From CACZQA01 sp050943615 (GTDB lineage: Bacteria; Actinomycetota; Coriobacteriia; Coriobacteriales; QAMH01), in NCBI GenBank assembly GCA_050943615.1, contig JBMNPN010000104.1:1-6665 (forward strand): 6,665 nucleotides of DNA, in the 5' to 3' direction. The position numbers and the translations under genes are program-made. Below are positions 1-5,436 of this stretch, one piece after another (the stretch's first letter is position 1; every line of letters starts with the position of its first letter). The notes below the pieces were generated by a model. That model worked only from the letters and a program-made list of their open reading frames with translations, ran no database searches and was not told the DNA's origin.

Positions 1-1953
1 GATGCGGGAGTAGACCGCGACGCCGCACGTCGCCGCGAAGAACGAGGCACCGCTCGTGACGACTGCCGGGAACGAGAACGTGAAGGCGATCTCGACGGCC
101 TGGCGCTTCTCCACGCCACGCGAGCGTTCTCGCTTGTAGCGCGTCGTCATCAGAATCGCGTAGTTCACCGTCGAGCCGAGCTGGATGGTCGAGATGATGA
201 CCGGGGCGATAAATGCCTGGGGCGCATATATGAAGTAGGTCAAGCCAAGGTTGATCATGATGGCGAACTCGATGACGAGCACCAGCACGAACGGTAGCAC
301 CGCGCTGCCGAAGGCTATGGCGATGATGATCAGGATCGCCACGATGGCTATGGCATCGACGACCTGGAAGTCTGTCGAGGTGAGCTCGATGAGGTCCTTG
401 GTGGCAGGCGCCTCGCCGATGAGCATCGCGTTGGAATCGTATTGGTGGATGATGTTGTTGATCTGGTCGCACTGGGCGTTGACCTCGTCGGTCGAGGGCG
501 AGTACTCCGAGTTGATGAGTATCAGCTGGTAATCCCCGCTCTTGAGGGCATCCGAGACATCGCTCGGGACGGCCTGCGCGGGCACCATTCCTCCGACGAA
601 GCTGTCATAGCCCAGGGCATAGACCACACCATCGACATCTGAGATCTGGTCGAGCATCTCCTTTGCCTTTGCGTGGTTCAGGTTCGCATCGCACAGCACC
701 ATCTCGGTGGTCGAGATGTCGAAGTCGGCCTTGACCTTGTCATCTGCGGTCTTGAACGGGGTTTCCTCGGCCGTCAGTCGGCTGTCAGGCCCTGTGACCA
801 TGTTCGACATGTCATAGTAGATGGGCTTGTTGGCAAAGCCGTATGCCGCTGGAATCAGAAGGACGATGAACACCACGATGGCAATGGAAACACCCTTCTT
901 GGAGGTGACGGCACGCGCGACTTTTGCCACGTTGGGGATGAGCTTTCTGTGCACCGTCTTGAACATGGGCTTGCGGAACACCAGGATCAGCGACGGCAGG
1001 ATCGTCACGGATGCCAGCAAGCCGAACAGGCAGCCCTTTGCCATGACGACGCCGAGGTTGGTGCCGAGGGTGTAGCTCATGAAGCACATCGCCAAAAAGC
1101 CCGCCGTCGCCGTCATGGCAGACGAGAAGATCGCGACGAGCGTCTCGGCGATGGAATGCGCCATCGCCGTGTTGGGGTCGCTGTACTTTCGGATGTTCTC
1201 CTCGAAGCTGTTCCACAAGAAGATCGAGTAGTCCATCGTGACGGCCAGCTGGAGCACCGCTGCCAGCGCCTTCGTCACGTAGGAGATATCTCCTAGCAGA
1301 ATATTGGTTCCCATGTTGTAGAGAATCGCCATCGCGATGCTGAGCAGGAAGATGAACGGCGCGAGGAACGAGTCGGTGCACAAAAGCAGGATGACAAGCG
1401 AGCAGGCGACGGCAACCGCCACGTACTTGGGCTCTTCTTGCTCGGCGATGTTCTTCAAGTCCACGACAAAGGCGCTCATACCCGAGACGTAGACGTTGTC
1501 GTCGGTGATCTCGCGGATCTGGGTAATCGCCTGCAGCGTCGACTCGGCGGAGGTCGATTCGTCGAAGAAGACGGCGATCATCGAGTCTTCCCCGCTCTTG
1601 AGCTTATCGAGGTACTTTGAGGGAATTGCCTGGTCGGGAATCTTGCCACCCGTCATCTCGCCGTAGCTTAACGCTGCGGCGACGTGCGGCACATCTTTGA
1701 TCTGATCGGTTATTTCGCCTACCTGAGAGTCACTCACGCCCTCGGTGACTATGAGGGAGAATGCTCCCTTGCCGAACTCGTCTTTCAGGATGTTCTGGCC
1801 TTGGACCGTTTCCATATCGTCGGGCAGGTACGTGAGCATGTCGTAGTTGACGCTGGTGTTCTCGTAGCCGATTACCGCAGGAATCAGCAACAAGATTCCG
1901 ATGATGAGAATCGGTATCCTGAGCTTTACTACCGCTCTTCCGAATTTGAGCAT
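1..1953 (-). CDS. MMPL/RND-family transporter (partial, C-terminus beyond the left edge)
   Basis: This is a probable proton-driven inner-membrane exporter of the MMPL branch of the RND superfamily; the substrate (lipid, peptide or drug) cannot be told. Reading the minus strand from ATG 1951-1953 gives 651 uninterrupted residues up to the window edge. The layout is the classic duplicated one: TM1 about 12-29, soluble loop 30-175, TM2-TM6 about 177-325, TM7 about 354-371, second soluble loop 375-530, and TM8-TM11 about 533-645. TM12 and the tail are missing only because the window ends. TM4 carries Asp241-Tyr242, matching the proton-relay Asp-Tyr pair of MMPL proteins. The equivalent TM10 pair is Asn597-Tyr598. 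The start is supported by GGGAGG at 1961-1966, 7 bases upstream. The gene has a 288-base leader with a candidate promoter and palindrome and is probably its own transcription unit. The family call is firm; orthology is not. Confidence 0.9.
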   Translation of the reverse strand, partial: MLKFGRAVVKLRIPILIIGILLLIPAVIGYENTSVNYDMLTYLPDDMETVQGQNILKDEFGKGAFSLIVTEGVSDSQVGEITDQIKDVPHVAAALSYGEMTGGKIPDQAIPSKYLDKLKSGEDSMIAVFFDESTSAESTLQAITQIREITDDNVYVSGMSAFVVDLKNIAEQEEPKYVAVAVACSLVILLLCTDSFLAPFIFLLSIAMAILYNMGTNILLGDISYVTKALAAVLQLAVTMDYSIFLWNSFEENIRKYSDPNTAMAHSIAETLVAIFSSAMTATAGFLAMCFMSYTLGTNLGVVMAKGCLFGLLASVTILPSLILVFRKPMFKTVHRKLIPNVAKVARAVTSKKGVSIAIVVFIVLLIPAAYGFANKPIYYDMSNMVTGPDSRLTAEETPFKTADDKVKADFDISTTEMVLCDANLNHAKAKEMLDQISDVDGVVYALGYDSFVGGMVPAQAVPSDVSDALKSGDYQLILINSEYSPSTDEVNAQCDQINNIIHQYDSNAMLIGEAPATKDLIELTSTDFQVVDAIAIVAILIIIAIAFGSAVLPFVLVLVIEFAIMINLGLTYFIYAPQAFIAPVIISTIQLGSTVNYAILMTTRYKRERSRGVEKRQAVEIAFTFSFPAVVTSGASFFAATCGVAVYSRI

Positions 1954-1960
1954 CTTTCAG

Positions 1961-1980
1961 CCTCCCTGAGTCCCTGGGAG
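1961..1980 (-). promoter_or_regulatory. Shine-Dalgarno of the MMPL gene, within a small possible hairpin
   Basis: GGGAGG (1961-1966, minus strand) lies 7 bases before the ATG and fixes the start. The same bases can pair: CTCCC (minus strand, 1980-1976) is complementary to GGGAG (1966-1962), with a 9-base loop. This would partly hide the ribosome binding site. The stem is only 5 bp, so regulation is speculative. Confidence 0.55.
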
Positions 1981-2006
1981 CATGGTAAGACGCGGAATAT
2001 CGAAAA

Positions 2007-2034
2007 GGTATAGACAATTCTGACTGAATGTTCA
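2007..2034 (-). promoter_or_regulatory. Candidate sigma-70-type promoter of the MMPL gene
   Basis: On the minus strand, TGAACA (2034-2029) and TATACC (2012-2007) are separated by 16 bases. They resemble a weak -35 and a moderate -10 box, and sit about 55-80 bases before the ATG. The -35 lies inside the 14-bp palindrome at 2023-2036, so a repressor binding there would block it. This is a by-eye match only. Confidence 0.35.
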
Positions 2035-2036
2035 GT
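2023..2036. promoter_or_regulatory. Perfect-arm palindrome, candidate repressor operator
   Basis: The sequence ACTGAA-TG-TTCAGT has perfect 6-bp arms around a 2-base spacer. Short palindromes of this shape are common targets of TetR-family repressors, which often control MMPL/RND exporters. No regulator gene is in the window, so the link is inference. It overlaps the candidate -35 box of the transporter gene. Confidence 0.4.
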
Positions 2037-2241
2037 TTATTTTCAGAGTTTACGACTTTGACTTGACTTCTGTATAAATCTGCAGGTCAAACGATTAATC
2101 AGAAGCTGGAATAAAAGTAACATTTAGGTAACAGCTGGTGCGTAATCCCCAGATAGCCAAGATATAGCGAGCCACGAAAGGCGCCTTATCAGGCAATATC
2201 CGACACCATCTGAGAAACGCCACAGAAAGCGGGCGCACCTT

Positions 2242-2982
2242 CTAGTCGAGCTCTGCTAGGTCGCTTACCTTGTTATAGGAATCGCCTGAACCAAGAGCGA
2301 CGATGAGGCGCTCGCGGCGCGCGTAGATATCGTATTCCTCGCAGGGGAAGAACAGGACATAGAGCGGCTGCTCGTAAACGACGTCGGCGTGAACGTAGAG
2401 GTTGCCGTTGCCGGAGAGCTGTCGGTGCGCTCCTTCCACCATGTTCTTGGAGGCTCCCACATAGCAGTCACGGTAGGCAGTCATGTCCCCGTCGACAGGC
2501 TCCGGTTCGAAGGCGAGGATCGCAAAGCACCCCGGCACGTCGAGGCCCGCAAACGTCGAGGAGTCGTTTTCGGCATAGAGCTCCTCGAAATCCTTGGCGC
2601 TGAAATGCTCCTGAGCAAAGGAAAGCGTGCGCTCGATATCGTATTCGCGCTCGCGCGCGGCAAGCTCGGCGCGCTTGCTCTCGCGATAGACCGATGTGAC
2701 CTTGTGGTGATGGATGCCACGTGCAATCTTGGTGCCCACATAGGCAGCACCGAGTGCACATCCGATGCCGATGGCGATGCGCCGGTAGAGCTTTGCCTTC
2801 TCGGGAGTCAGATTGGAAGCTTTCTCACGAAGGGAGCCGACGGCATCCGGCACGCGTGAAAGCGCATCGCGCGCGGAAGGCGACAACACGGAGGTAAGCT
2901 CGTTTGCTGCCTGCCCGAGGTACTGGGCGGCACGGTCAAAGGCCGCCGCGTCTTGCTGCAGCTTGATGATCTCATCTGACAT
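2242..2982 (-). CDS. Membrane-anchored GIY-YIG-like domain protein, catalytic Arg missing
   Basis: The 246-residue protein has three parts. Residues 1-66 are charged and Ala-rich and probably helical, without a signal peptide. Residues 69-88 are an uncharged Gly/Ala-rich stretch up to Lys85 that looks like one membrane segment, followed by a His-His-His-Lys stretch and a charged helical linker (95-135). Residues about 149-238 resemble a GIY-YIG domain: GCFAI (151-155) in place of GIY, CYVGAS (173-178) in place of YIG, Asn180, Glu224 followed by Leu-Ile as the metal-binding Glu position, and Tyr236-Asn237 at the end. The position of the usual catalytic Arg, ten residues after the Tyr of YIG, is Gly184. 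I recall uncharacterised Coriobacteriia proteins of this type that do keep the Arg, so this copy may be a non-cleaving binder. Start: ATG 2982 with AAGGAG at 2990-2995, 7 bases upstream. The McrB-like gene ends 96 bases upstream and may be co-transcribed. The fold assignment is good but not certain; function is unknown. Confidence 0.65.
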   Translation of the reverse strand: MSDEIIKLQQDAAAFDRAAQYLGQAANELTSVLSPSARDALSRVPDAVGSLREKASNLTPEKAKLYRRIAIGIGCALGAAYVGTKIARGIHHHKVTSVYRESKRAELAAREREYDIERTLSFAQEHFSAKDFEELYAENDSSTFAGLDVPGCFAILAFEPEPVDGDMTAYRDCYVGASKNMVEGAHRQLSGNGNLYVHADVVYEQPLYVLFFPCEEYDIYARRERLIVALGSGDSYNKVSDLAELD

Positions 2983-2989
2983 GGTCGGT

Positions 2990-2995
2990 CTCCTT
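2990..2995 (-). promoter_or_regulatory. Shine-Dalgarno of the GIY-YIG-like gene
   Basis: AAGGAG on the minus strand lies 7 bases before ATG 2982. It is a strong site and decides the start codon. Confidence 0.75.
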
Positions 2996-3040
2996 CAAGT
3001 ATTGGCATTGCAGGGAGCAAACAGGCTAACGTTCGTCCCC

Positions 3041-3046
3041 ATTCTA
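3041..3046 (-). promoter_or_regulatory. Possible -10 box (TAGAAT) before the GIY-YIG-like gene
   Basis: TAGAAT on the minus strand lies in the 96-base gap, about 60 bases before the start codon. A perfect TTGACA occurs at 3058-3063, but the spacing is only 11 bases, too short for a normal -35/-10 pair. No better -35 is seen, so this may be an accidental match, and the gene may be read from the upstream McrB-like gene. Confidence 0.25.
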
Positions 3047-3078
3047 GCAAGGCCGTGTGTCAACATCGAAACGCGCGC

Positions 3079-4140
3079 CTATTCTGGATCGTAGGGCTCG
3101 CCGTCTTCGAGCACTTCCCCTTTGTCGATGGCGTTGAGTGCGTCGAGCACCTCGGGGCGCATCTTCCAGATGTAATCGCCCTCGCGGTCGCCTTCGGCAT
3201 TGCGCCCGACGAATATGAACGGCCACCAGGAGCCGCGGTATTCGCCGCGCCCCATCTCGCGGGAGGTATCGCGTGCATAACTACGCAGAAGCTGCCCGTA
3301 GTATTCGCGGTCATGGCCACGCTCCTCGGCAATCTCCTCGAGCGTGGAATCTCCCCCGGCGTCCCTGATCTTGCGAAGCGCGTCGAGCACCTCCTCGCTC
3401 GTGATCTCGGGGTCGCTCAAGAGCACCATCCACTGGTGGATACTCATGTCCGGGTCATAGTCGCGGATATCGGGCCACCAGACATCCTCATGCGAGACAT
3501 GGTAGGCGTGCGCTGCGACCTCGTAGAACTCGTCGTCGCAGACGGCGTCCATCTCCTGCAGCAGACGGAGGTACTGCCGGCCCTTCATGACGATGGGAGT
3601 CTCGAGACCAAAGCGGCCGTGGACGAACTCGCGCGTCTTCTCTCCAAAGGGCAGATAGAAGCTCGGGCGCATCCAGTAGAGCGTGCGGGTCAGGCGCGCC
3701 TTGGTGATGTTCTCCTGGGAATGCACCTTGTCGAAGGCCTTGCAGAACCTGTCAGCAAGCTCGATTGAGGGGTCCTCTGCATCCGCAAGCTCGAGGGCAG
3801 CAGAGAAGAGCTCCCAGCAGTCCTCAGCCGCATCGCTCGTGTTGTCATAGTACTGCCATAGCTCGTGGTTGGCAGTTGGGATGCCGATGAAGTCCGTGGG
3901 AACAGGTGCCTCGATGTTGAAGGCGCGCAAGATCGTGCGCACCATGCTGCGGCGGTCGACGGAGATAATCCCGCGGTTAAAGGACGTGAAGAACGTGAGT
4001 GGGTCGATTTCCTCGCGGTCGTCGGTACCCGTGAGATCCACATAGACCTCGCGGAGCTCATCGCGCTTGTCGCGGCGCGCGTACAGGGCATCGGCTATTT
4101 TTTCGTAAGCGGGAATCCAAGTGAACCTGTTGTCAGCCAA
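3079..4140 (-). CDS. McrB-like N-terminal and linker-domain protein without an AAA+ module
   Basis: The 353-residue soluble protein resembles the part that precedes the AAA+ GTPase in many McrB-type 5-methylcytosine restriction proteins. Residues 6-20 (FTWIPAYEKIADALY) are the usual opening. Asp47-Pro48 to Phe54-Asn55-Arg56 and Pro79-Thr82 with GIP (86-88) continue the pattern, and residues 145-172 (Ala-Arg-Leu through Leu-Tyr-Trp to Pro-Phe and Arg) match the conserved helix block. A second domain at about 265-338 ends in Trp305-Trp306-Pro307-Phe308, Phe310-Val311-Gly312-Arg313 and the block IWKMRPEVLDAL (324-335), also seen in such proteins. The protein then stops at TAG with an acidic tail. 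There is no Walker A, Walker B or McrB GTPase motif here or in the following gene. It may be an isolated specificity/adaptor subunit, a remnant of a lost restriction system, or a family with its own role. No McrC is in the window. The start is TTG at 4138-4140, because the next Met is residue 66 and a good ribosome binding site precedes the TTG. Confidence 0.6.
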   Translation of the reverse strand: MADNRFTWIPAYEKIADALYARRDKRDELREVYVDLTGTDDREEIDPLTFFTSFNRGIISVDRRSMVRTILRAFNIEAPVPTDFIGIPTANHELWQYYDNTSDAAEDCWELFSAALELADAEDPSIELADRFCKAFDKVHSQENITKARLTRTLYWMRPSFYLPFGEKTREFVHGRFGLETPIVMKGRQYLRLLQEMDAVCDDEFYEVAAHAYHVSHEDVWWPDIRDYDPDMSIHQWMVLLSDPEITSEEVLDALRKIRDAGGDSTLEEIAEERGHDREYYGQLLRSYARDTSREMGRGEYRGSWWPFIFVGRNAEGDREGDYIWKMRPEVLDALNAIDKGEVLEDGEPYDPE

Positions 4141-4146
4141 AACGCT

Positions 4147-4151
4147 TCCTT
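4147..4151 (-). promoter_or_regulatory. Shine-Dalgarno supporting a TTG start
   Basis: AAGGA on the minus strand lies 6 bases before TTG 4138-4140. A second purine-rich stretch, GGGAGG (4153-4158), lies just upstream. Together they support TTG as the start of the McrB-like gene; no in-frame ATG is near. Confidence 0.65.
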
Positions 4152-4176
4152 TCCTCCCGTTTCAGACATTTGCGCC

Positions 4177-4182
4177 ATTCTA
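4177..4182 (-). promoter_or_regulatory. Possible -10 box (TAGAAT) before the McrB-like gene
   Basis: TAGAAT on the minus strand lies about 37 bases before the TTG start. It sits in the same TAGAATGG context as the box at 3041-3046 before the next gene. No recognisable -35 lies 16-18 bases upstream, which is GC-rich, so the call is weak. Confidence 0.3.
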
Positions 4183-4209
4183 ACGCGCGCGGCACGCCTC
4201 CCGCGTCCG

Positions 4210-4230
4210 TTGCGCACTCCTCATGCGCAA
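4210..4230. repeat. Inverted repeat TTGCGCA / TGCGCAA
   Basis: Perfect 7-bp arms (4210-4216 and 4224-4230) flank a 7-base loop. Pairing can continue through CCG/CGG outside the arms if one A is bulged. It lies between the hydrolase stop and the McrB-like start. No T-run follows on the minus strand, so it is not a canonical terminator; it could be an operator or a leader hairpin. Confidence 0.4.
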
Positions 4231-4244
4231 ACGGCACCAAGAAA

Positions 4245-4260
4245 CCATACACGTGTATGG
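4245..4260. promoter_or_regulatory. Perfect 16-bp palindrome, candidate operator or weak terminator
   Basis: CCATACACGTGTATGG reads identically on both strands. It lies 54 bases past the stop of the hydrolase gene and about 105 bases before the TTG of the McrB-like gene. As RNA from the minus strand it could fold into a 6-bp stem with a 4-base loop followed by TTTCTT, a weak intrinsic terminator. As DNA, the even symmetry suits a dimeric repressor. The sequence does not decide between them. Confidence 0.5.
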
Positions 4261-4314
4261 ATTATGAACGCTCTGCGCTCTGTTGCGCGAGATAGTGGGC
4301 GTTTCGACGAAAGT

Positions 4315-5436
4315 TCAGACCGCGTAGCGCTTCTTTATCCCCTGCAGCAGAGCCTGTGCCGCGCCCGCATCCTTGTCCCCGCCGGCAAAGCCCGTAGCCT
4401 GGAAACCTGCCGCATCCTCGAGTCTGCCGCTTGCGCGCGCGGCAGAAGATGCGCTCACGAGAGCCGCGAAAAGCGAGCCCATGTGGCGGTCTCCCAAGAA
4501 GAACTCGGGGTGCCACTGGACGCCGACCATGAAGCTGAGCTTGGTCGATTCGATAGCCTCGATGAGGCCATCTGATGCATAGACAACGGGCTTGAAGCCT
4601 TTTGCCACCTCGCGGACCCCCTGGTGGTGAAAGGAGTTCACGGCAGACGAATCGGCGCCGAGGATGTCGTGGACCTTGGTGCCGCGCTCGATGTCGATGT
4701 AGTGGCACGCTTCAGTGGGCTCGTCGGTCTGCCAGTGCGATAGCGGCTTTTTCGTCATGTTGTCGACACCGGGGAACTGCGTCGGCAAGTCGATGTAGAG
4801 AGTCCCGCCAAAATGGACGTTCATGGTCTGCATACCGCGGCAGATTCCCAATACGGGCACGTCGAACTGCTGGGCAAAGTCCAAGATGAGGCGCTCGACC
4901 TTGTCGCGCATCGGCGTGATCTCGCCCAGCTCTTTGTAGACGGGGCTGTACTGGGAGATGCCATAGCGTTCGGGGTCTACGTCCTGCCCGCCGGTCAGGA
5001 CGAAGCCGTCGCAGATGGGGAGCAAGCGCTCGTACACGGGCGCATCGTAGGTGAGAGGCAAGATGAGCGGAACTCCCCCGGCAAGCACAATTGAGTTGAT
5101 GTAGTAGTCGTTGACCCTGAAGATGTGTTCTTCGGGCATCTGGGTCGGCACGATGCCGATGACCGGAGAGCTGACGTTTCCGCAGATGGAACGAGCATCG
5201 GCGTCGATTTCGTCTTTGCCGCAGATATCGGAGACGTCGCGCGAGATCTGATCTTTTCCGCAGATATCGGAGACATCGCTTTCTAGCTGCTCTTTTCCAC
5301 AGATATCTGCAACCGAGGCATCGATGGCGCCCTTCGAGCAGATGTCATCGGCATCGCGCGCGATTTGCCCGCGCGGACACACCTCTCCAAAGTCATCGGG
5401 TTGCCGGTCTAAGGAGCGCTTGGGCGTATCAGCCAT
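4315..5436 (-). CDS. Peptidase C26 / gamma-glutamyl-GABA hydrolase-like protein with N-terminal Cys-repeat array
   Basis: The 373-residue protein has a class I glutamine-amidotransferase-like core at about 91-328. Visible motifs are the oxyanion-loop block LTGGQDVDP (147-155), nucleophile Cys199 in GICRGMQ (197-203), the NSFHHQ signature (267-272) typical of PuuD-type gamma-glutamyl-gamma-aminobutyrate hydrolases, and WHPE with catalytic His309 and Glu311. The core therefore looks active, probably hydrolysing a gamma-glutamyl amide in the cytoplasm; the substrate is unproven. PuuD-type enzymes are about 250 residues; the extra length lies at both ends. Residues 20-87 are 13-residue repeats starting with Cys at 20, 33, 46, 59, 72 and 85 (see repeat entry). 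Residues 329-373 are an Ala/Gly-rich tail with a basic end. ATG 5436 is preceded only by a distant GGAAG (5447-5451, 10 bases), so translation may be modest, but no better start fits. No puu/aminobutyrate pathway partners are in the window. Confidence 0.85.
   Translation of the reverse strand: MADTPKRSLDRQPDDFGEVCPRGQIARDADDICSKGAIDASVADICGKEQLESDVSDICGKDQISRDVSDICGKDEIDADARSICGNVSSPVIGIVPTQMPEEHIFRVNDYYINSIVLAGGVPLILPLTYDAPVYERLLPICDGFVLTGGQDVDPERYGISQYSPVYKELGEITPMRDKVERLILDFAQQFDVPVLGICRGMQTMNVHFGGTLYIDLPTQFPGVDNMTKKPLSHWQTDEPTEACHYIDIERGTKVHDILGADSSAVNSFHHQGVREVAKGFKPVVYASDGLIEAIESTKLSFMVGVQWHPEFFLGDRHMGSLFAALVSASSAARASGRLEDAAGFQATGFAGGDKDAGAAQALLQGIKKRYAV
5182..5379 (-). repeat. Tandem 39-bp coding repeat (five 13-residue Cys-led units plus a partial one)
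   Basis: Within the hydrolase gene, codons 20-84 form five consecutive 13-residue units, and CGN (85-87) begins a sixth. The consensus is Cys-Gly-Lys-x-x-Ile-x-x-Asp-Val-x-Asp-Ile. Cys at position 1 is kept in all six, Ile at 13 in all five, Ile/Leu at 6 in all five, Lys/Arg at 3 in all five full units, and Asp at 12 in four of five. The DNA of units 3 and 4 is closest: GCAGATATCGGAGAC (plus strand) occurs at 5221-5235 and again exactly 39 bases on at 5260-5274. Elsewhere, third-position changes leave Cys, Asp and Ile codons synonymous. Hydrophobic positions 6, 10 and 13 suit a short amphipathic helix with a Cys-Gly-Lys turn. Function is unknown. Confidence 0.9.

Larger units (their letters stand above)
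1954..2241. other. Intergenic region, comparatively AT-rich, upstream of the MMPL gene
   Basis: This 288-base gap lies between the stop of the GIY-YIG-like gene and the start of the transporter. Its middle (about 2010-2130) is visibly richer in A and T than the coding DNA around it, as expected of a promoter region. It holds the palindrome and candidate promoter listed separately, and three copies of GACTT on the plus strand at 2054, 2060 and 2065. I see no convincing intrinsic terminator for the gene on its right; the best is a 4-bp stem around the GATA loop near 2186-2197. I see no small gene with a good ribosome binding site on either strand. Confidence 0.6.

Noticed and set aside
673..1296. 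207-residue open frame on the plus strand
   Set aside because: It is antisense to the MMPL gene, rich in His, Arg, Asp and Gln as antisense of membrane codons would be, and has no family motif.
2059..2078. Plus-strand promoter TTGACT...TATAAA
   Set aside because: The spacer is only 8 bases and no plus-strand gene follows.
2186..2197. Terminator after the GIY-YIG-like gene
   Set aside because: The best hairpin has a 4-bp stem (GCCT/AGGC) and no T-run follows on the minus strand.
3041..3063. TTGACA and TAGAAT as a full promoter for the GIY-YIG-like gene
   Set aside because: The spacing is 11 bases, against a usual 16-18, so the two hexamers cannot be used together normally.
3055..3768. 237-residue open frame on the plus strand
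   Set aside because: It lies wholly antisense to the well-supported McrB-like gene and adjoining gap, in a GC-rich region where shadow frames are common. Its translation shows no recognisable domain.
3865..4575. 236-residue open frame on the plus strand
   Set aside because: It crosses antisense over the starts and ends of two real minus-strand genes and has no recognisable motif; the real genes explain the DNA.
5182..5379. 39-bp repeats read as a CRISPR or intergenic repeat array
   Set aside because: The units are directly joined without spacers, are in frame with the hydrolase, and differ mainly at positions that keep the protein pattern.
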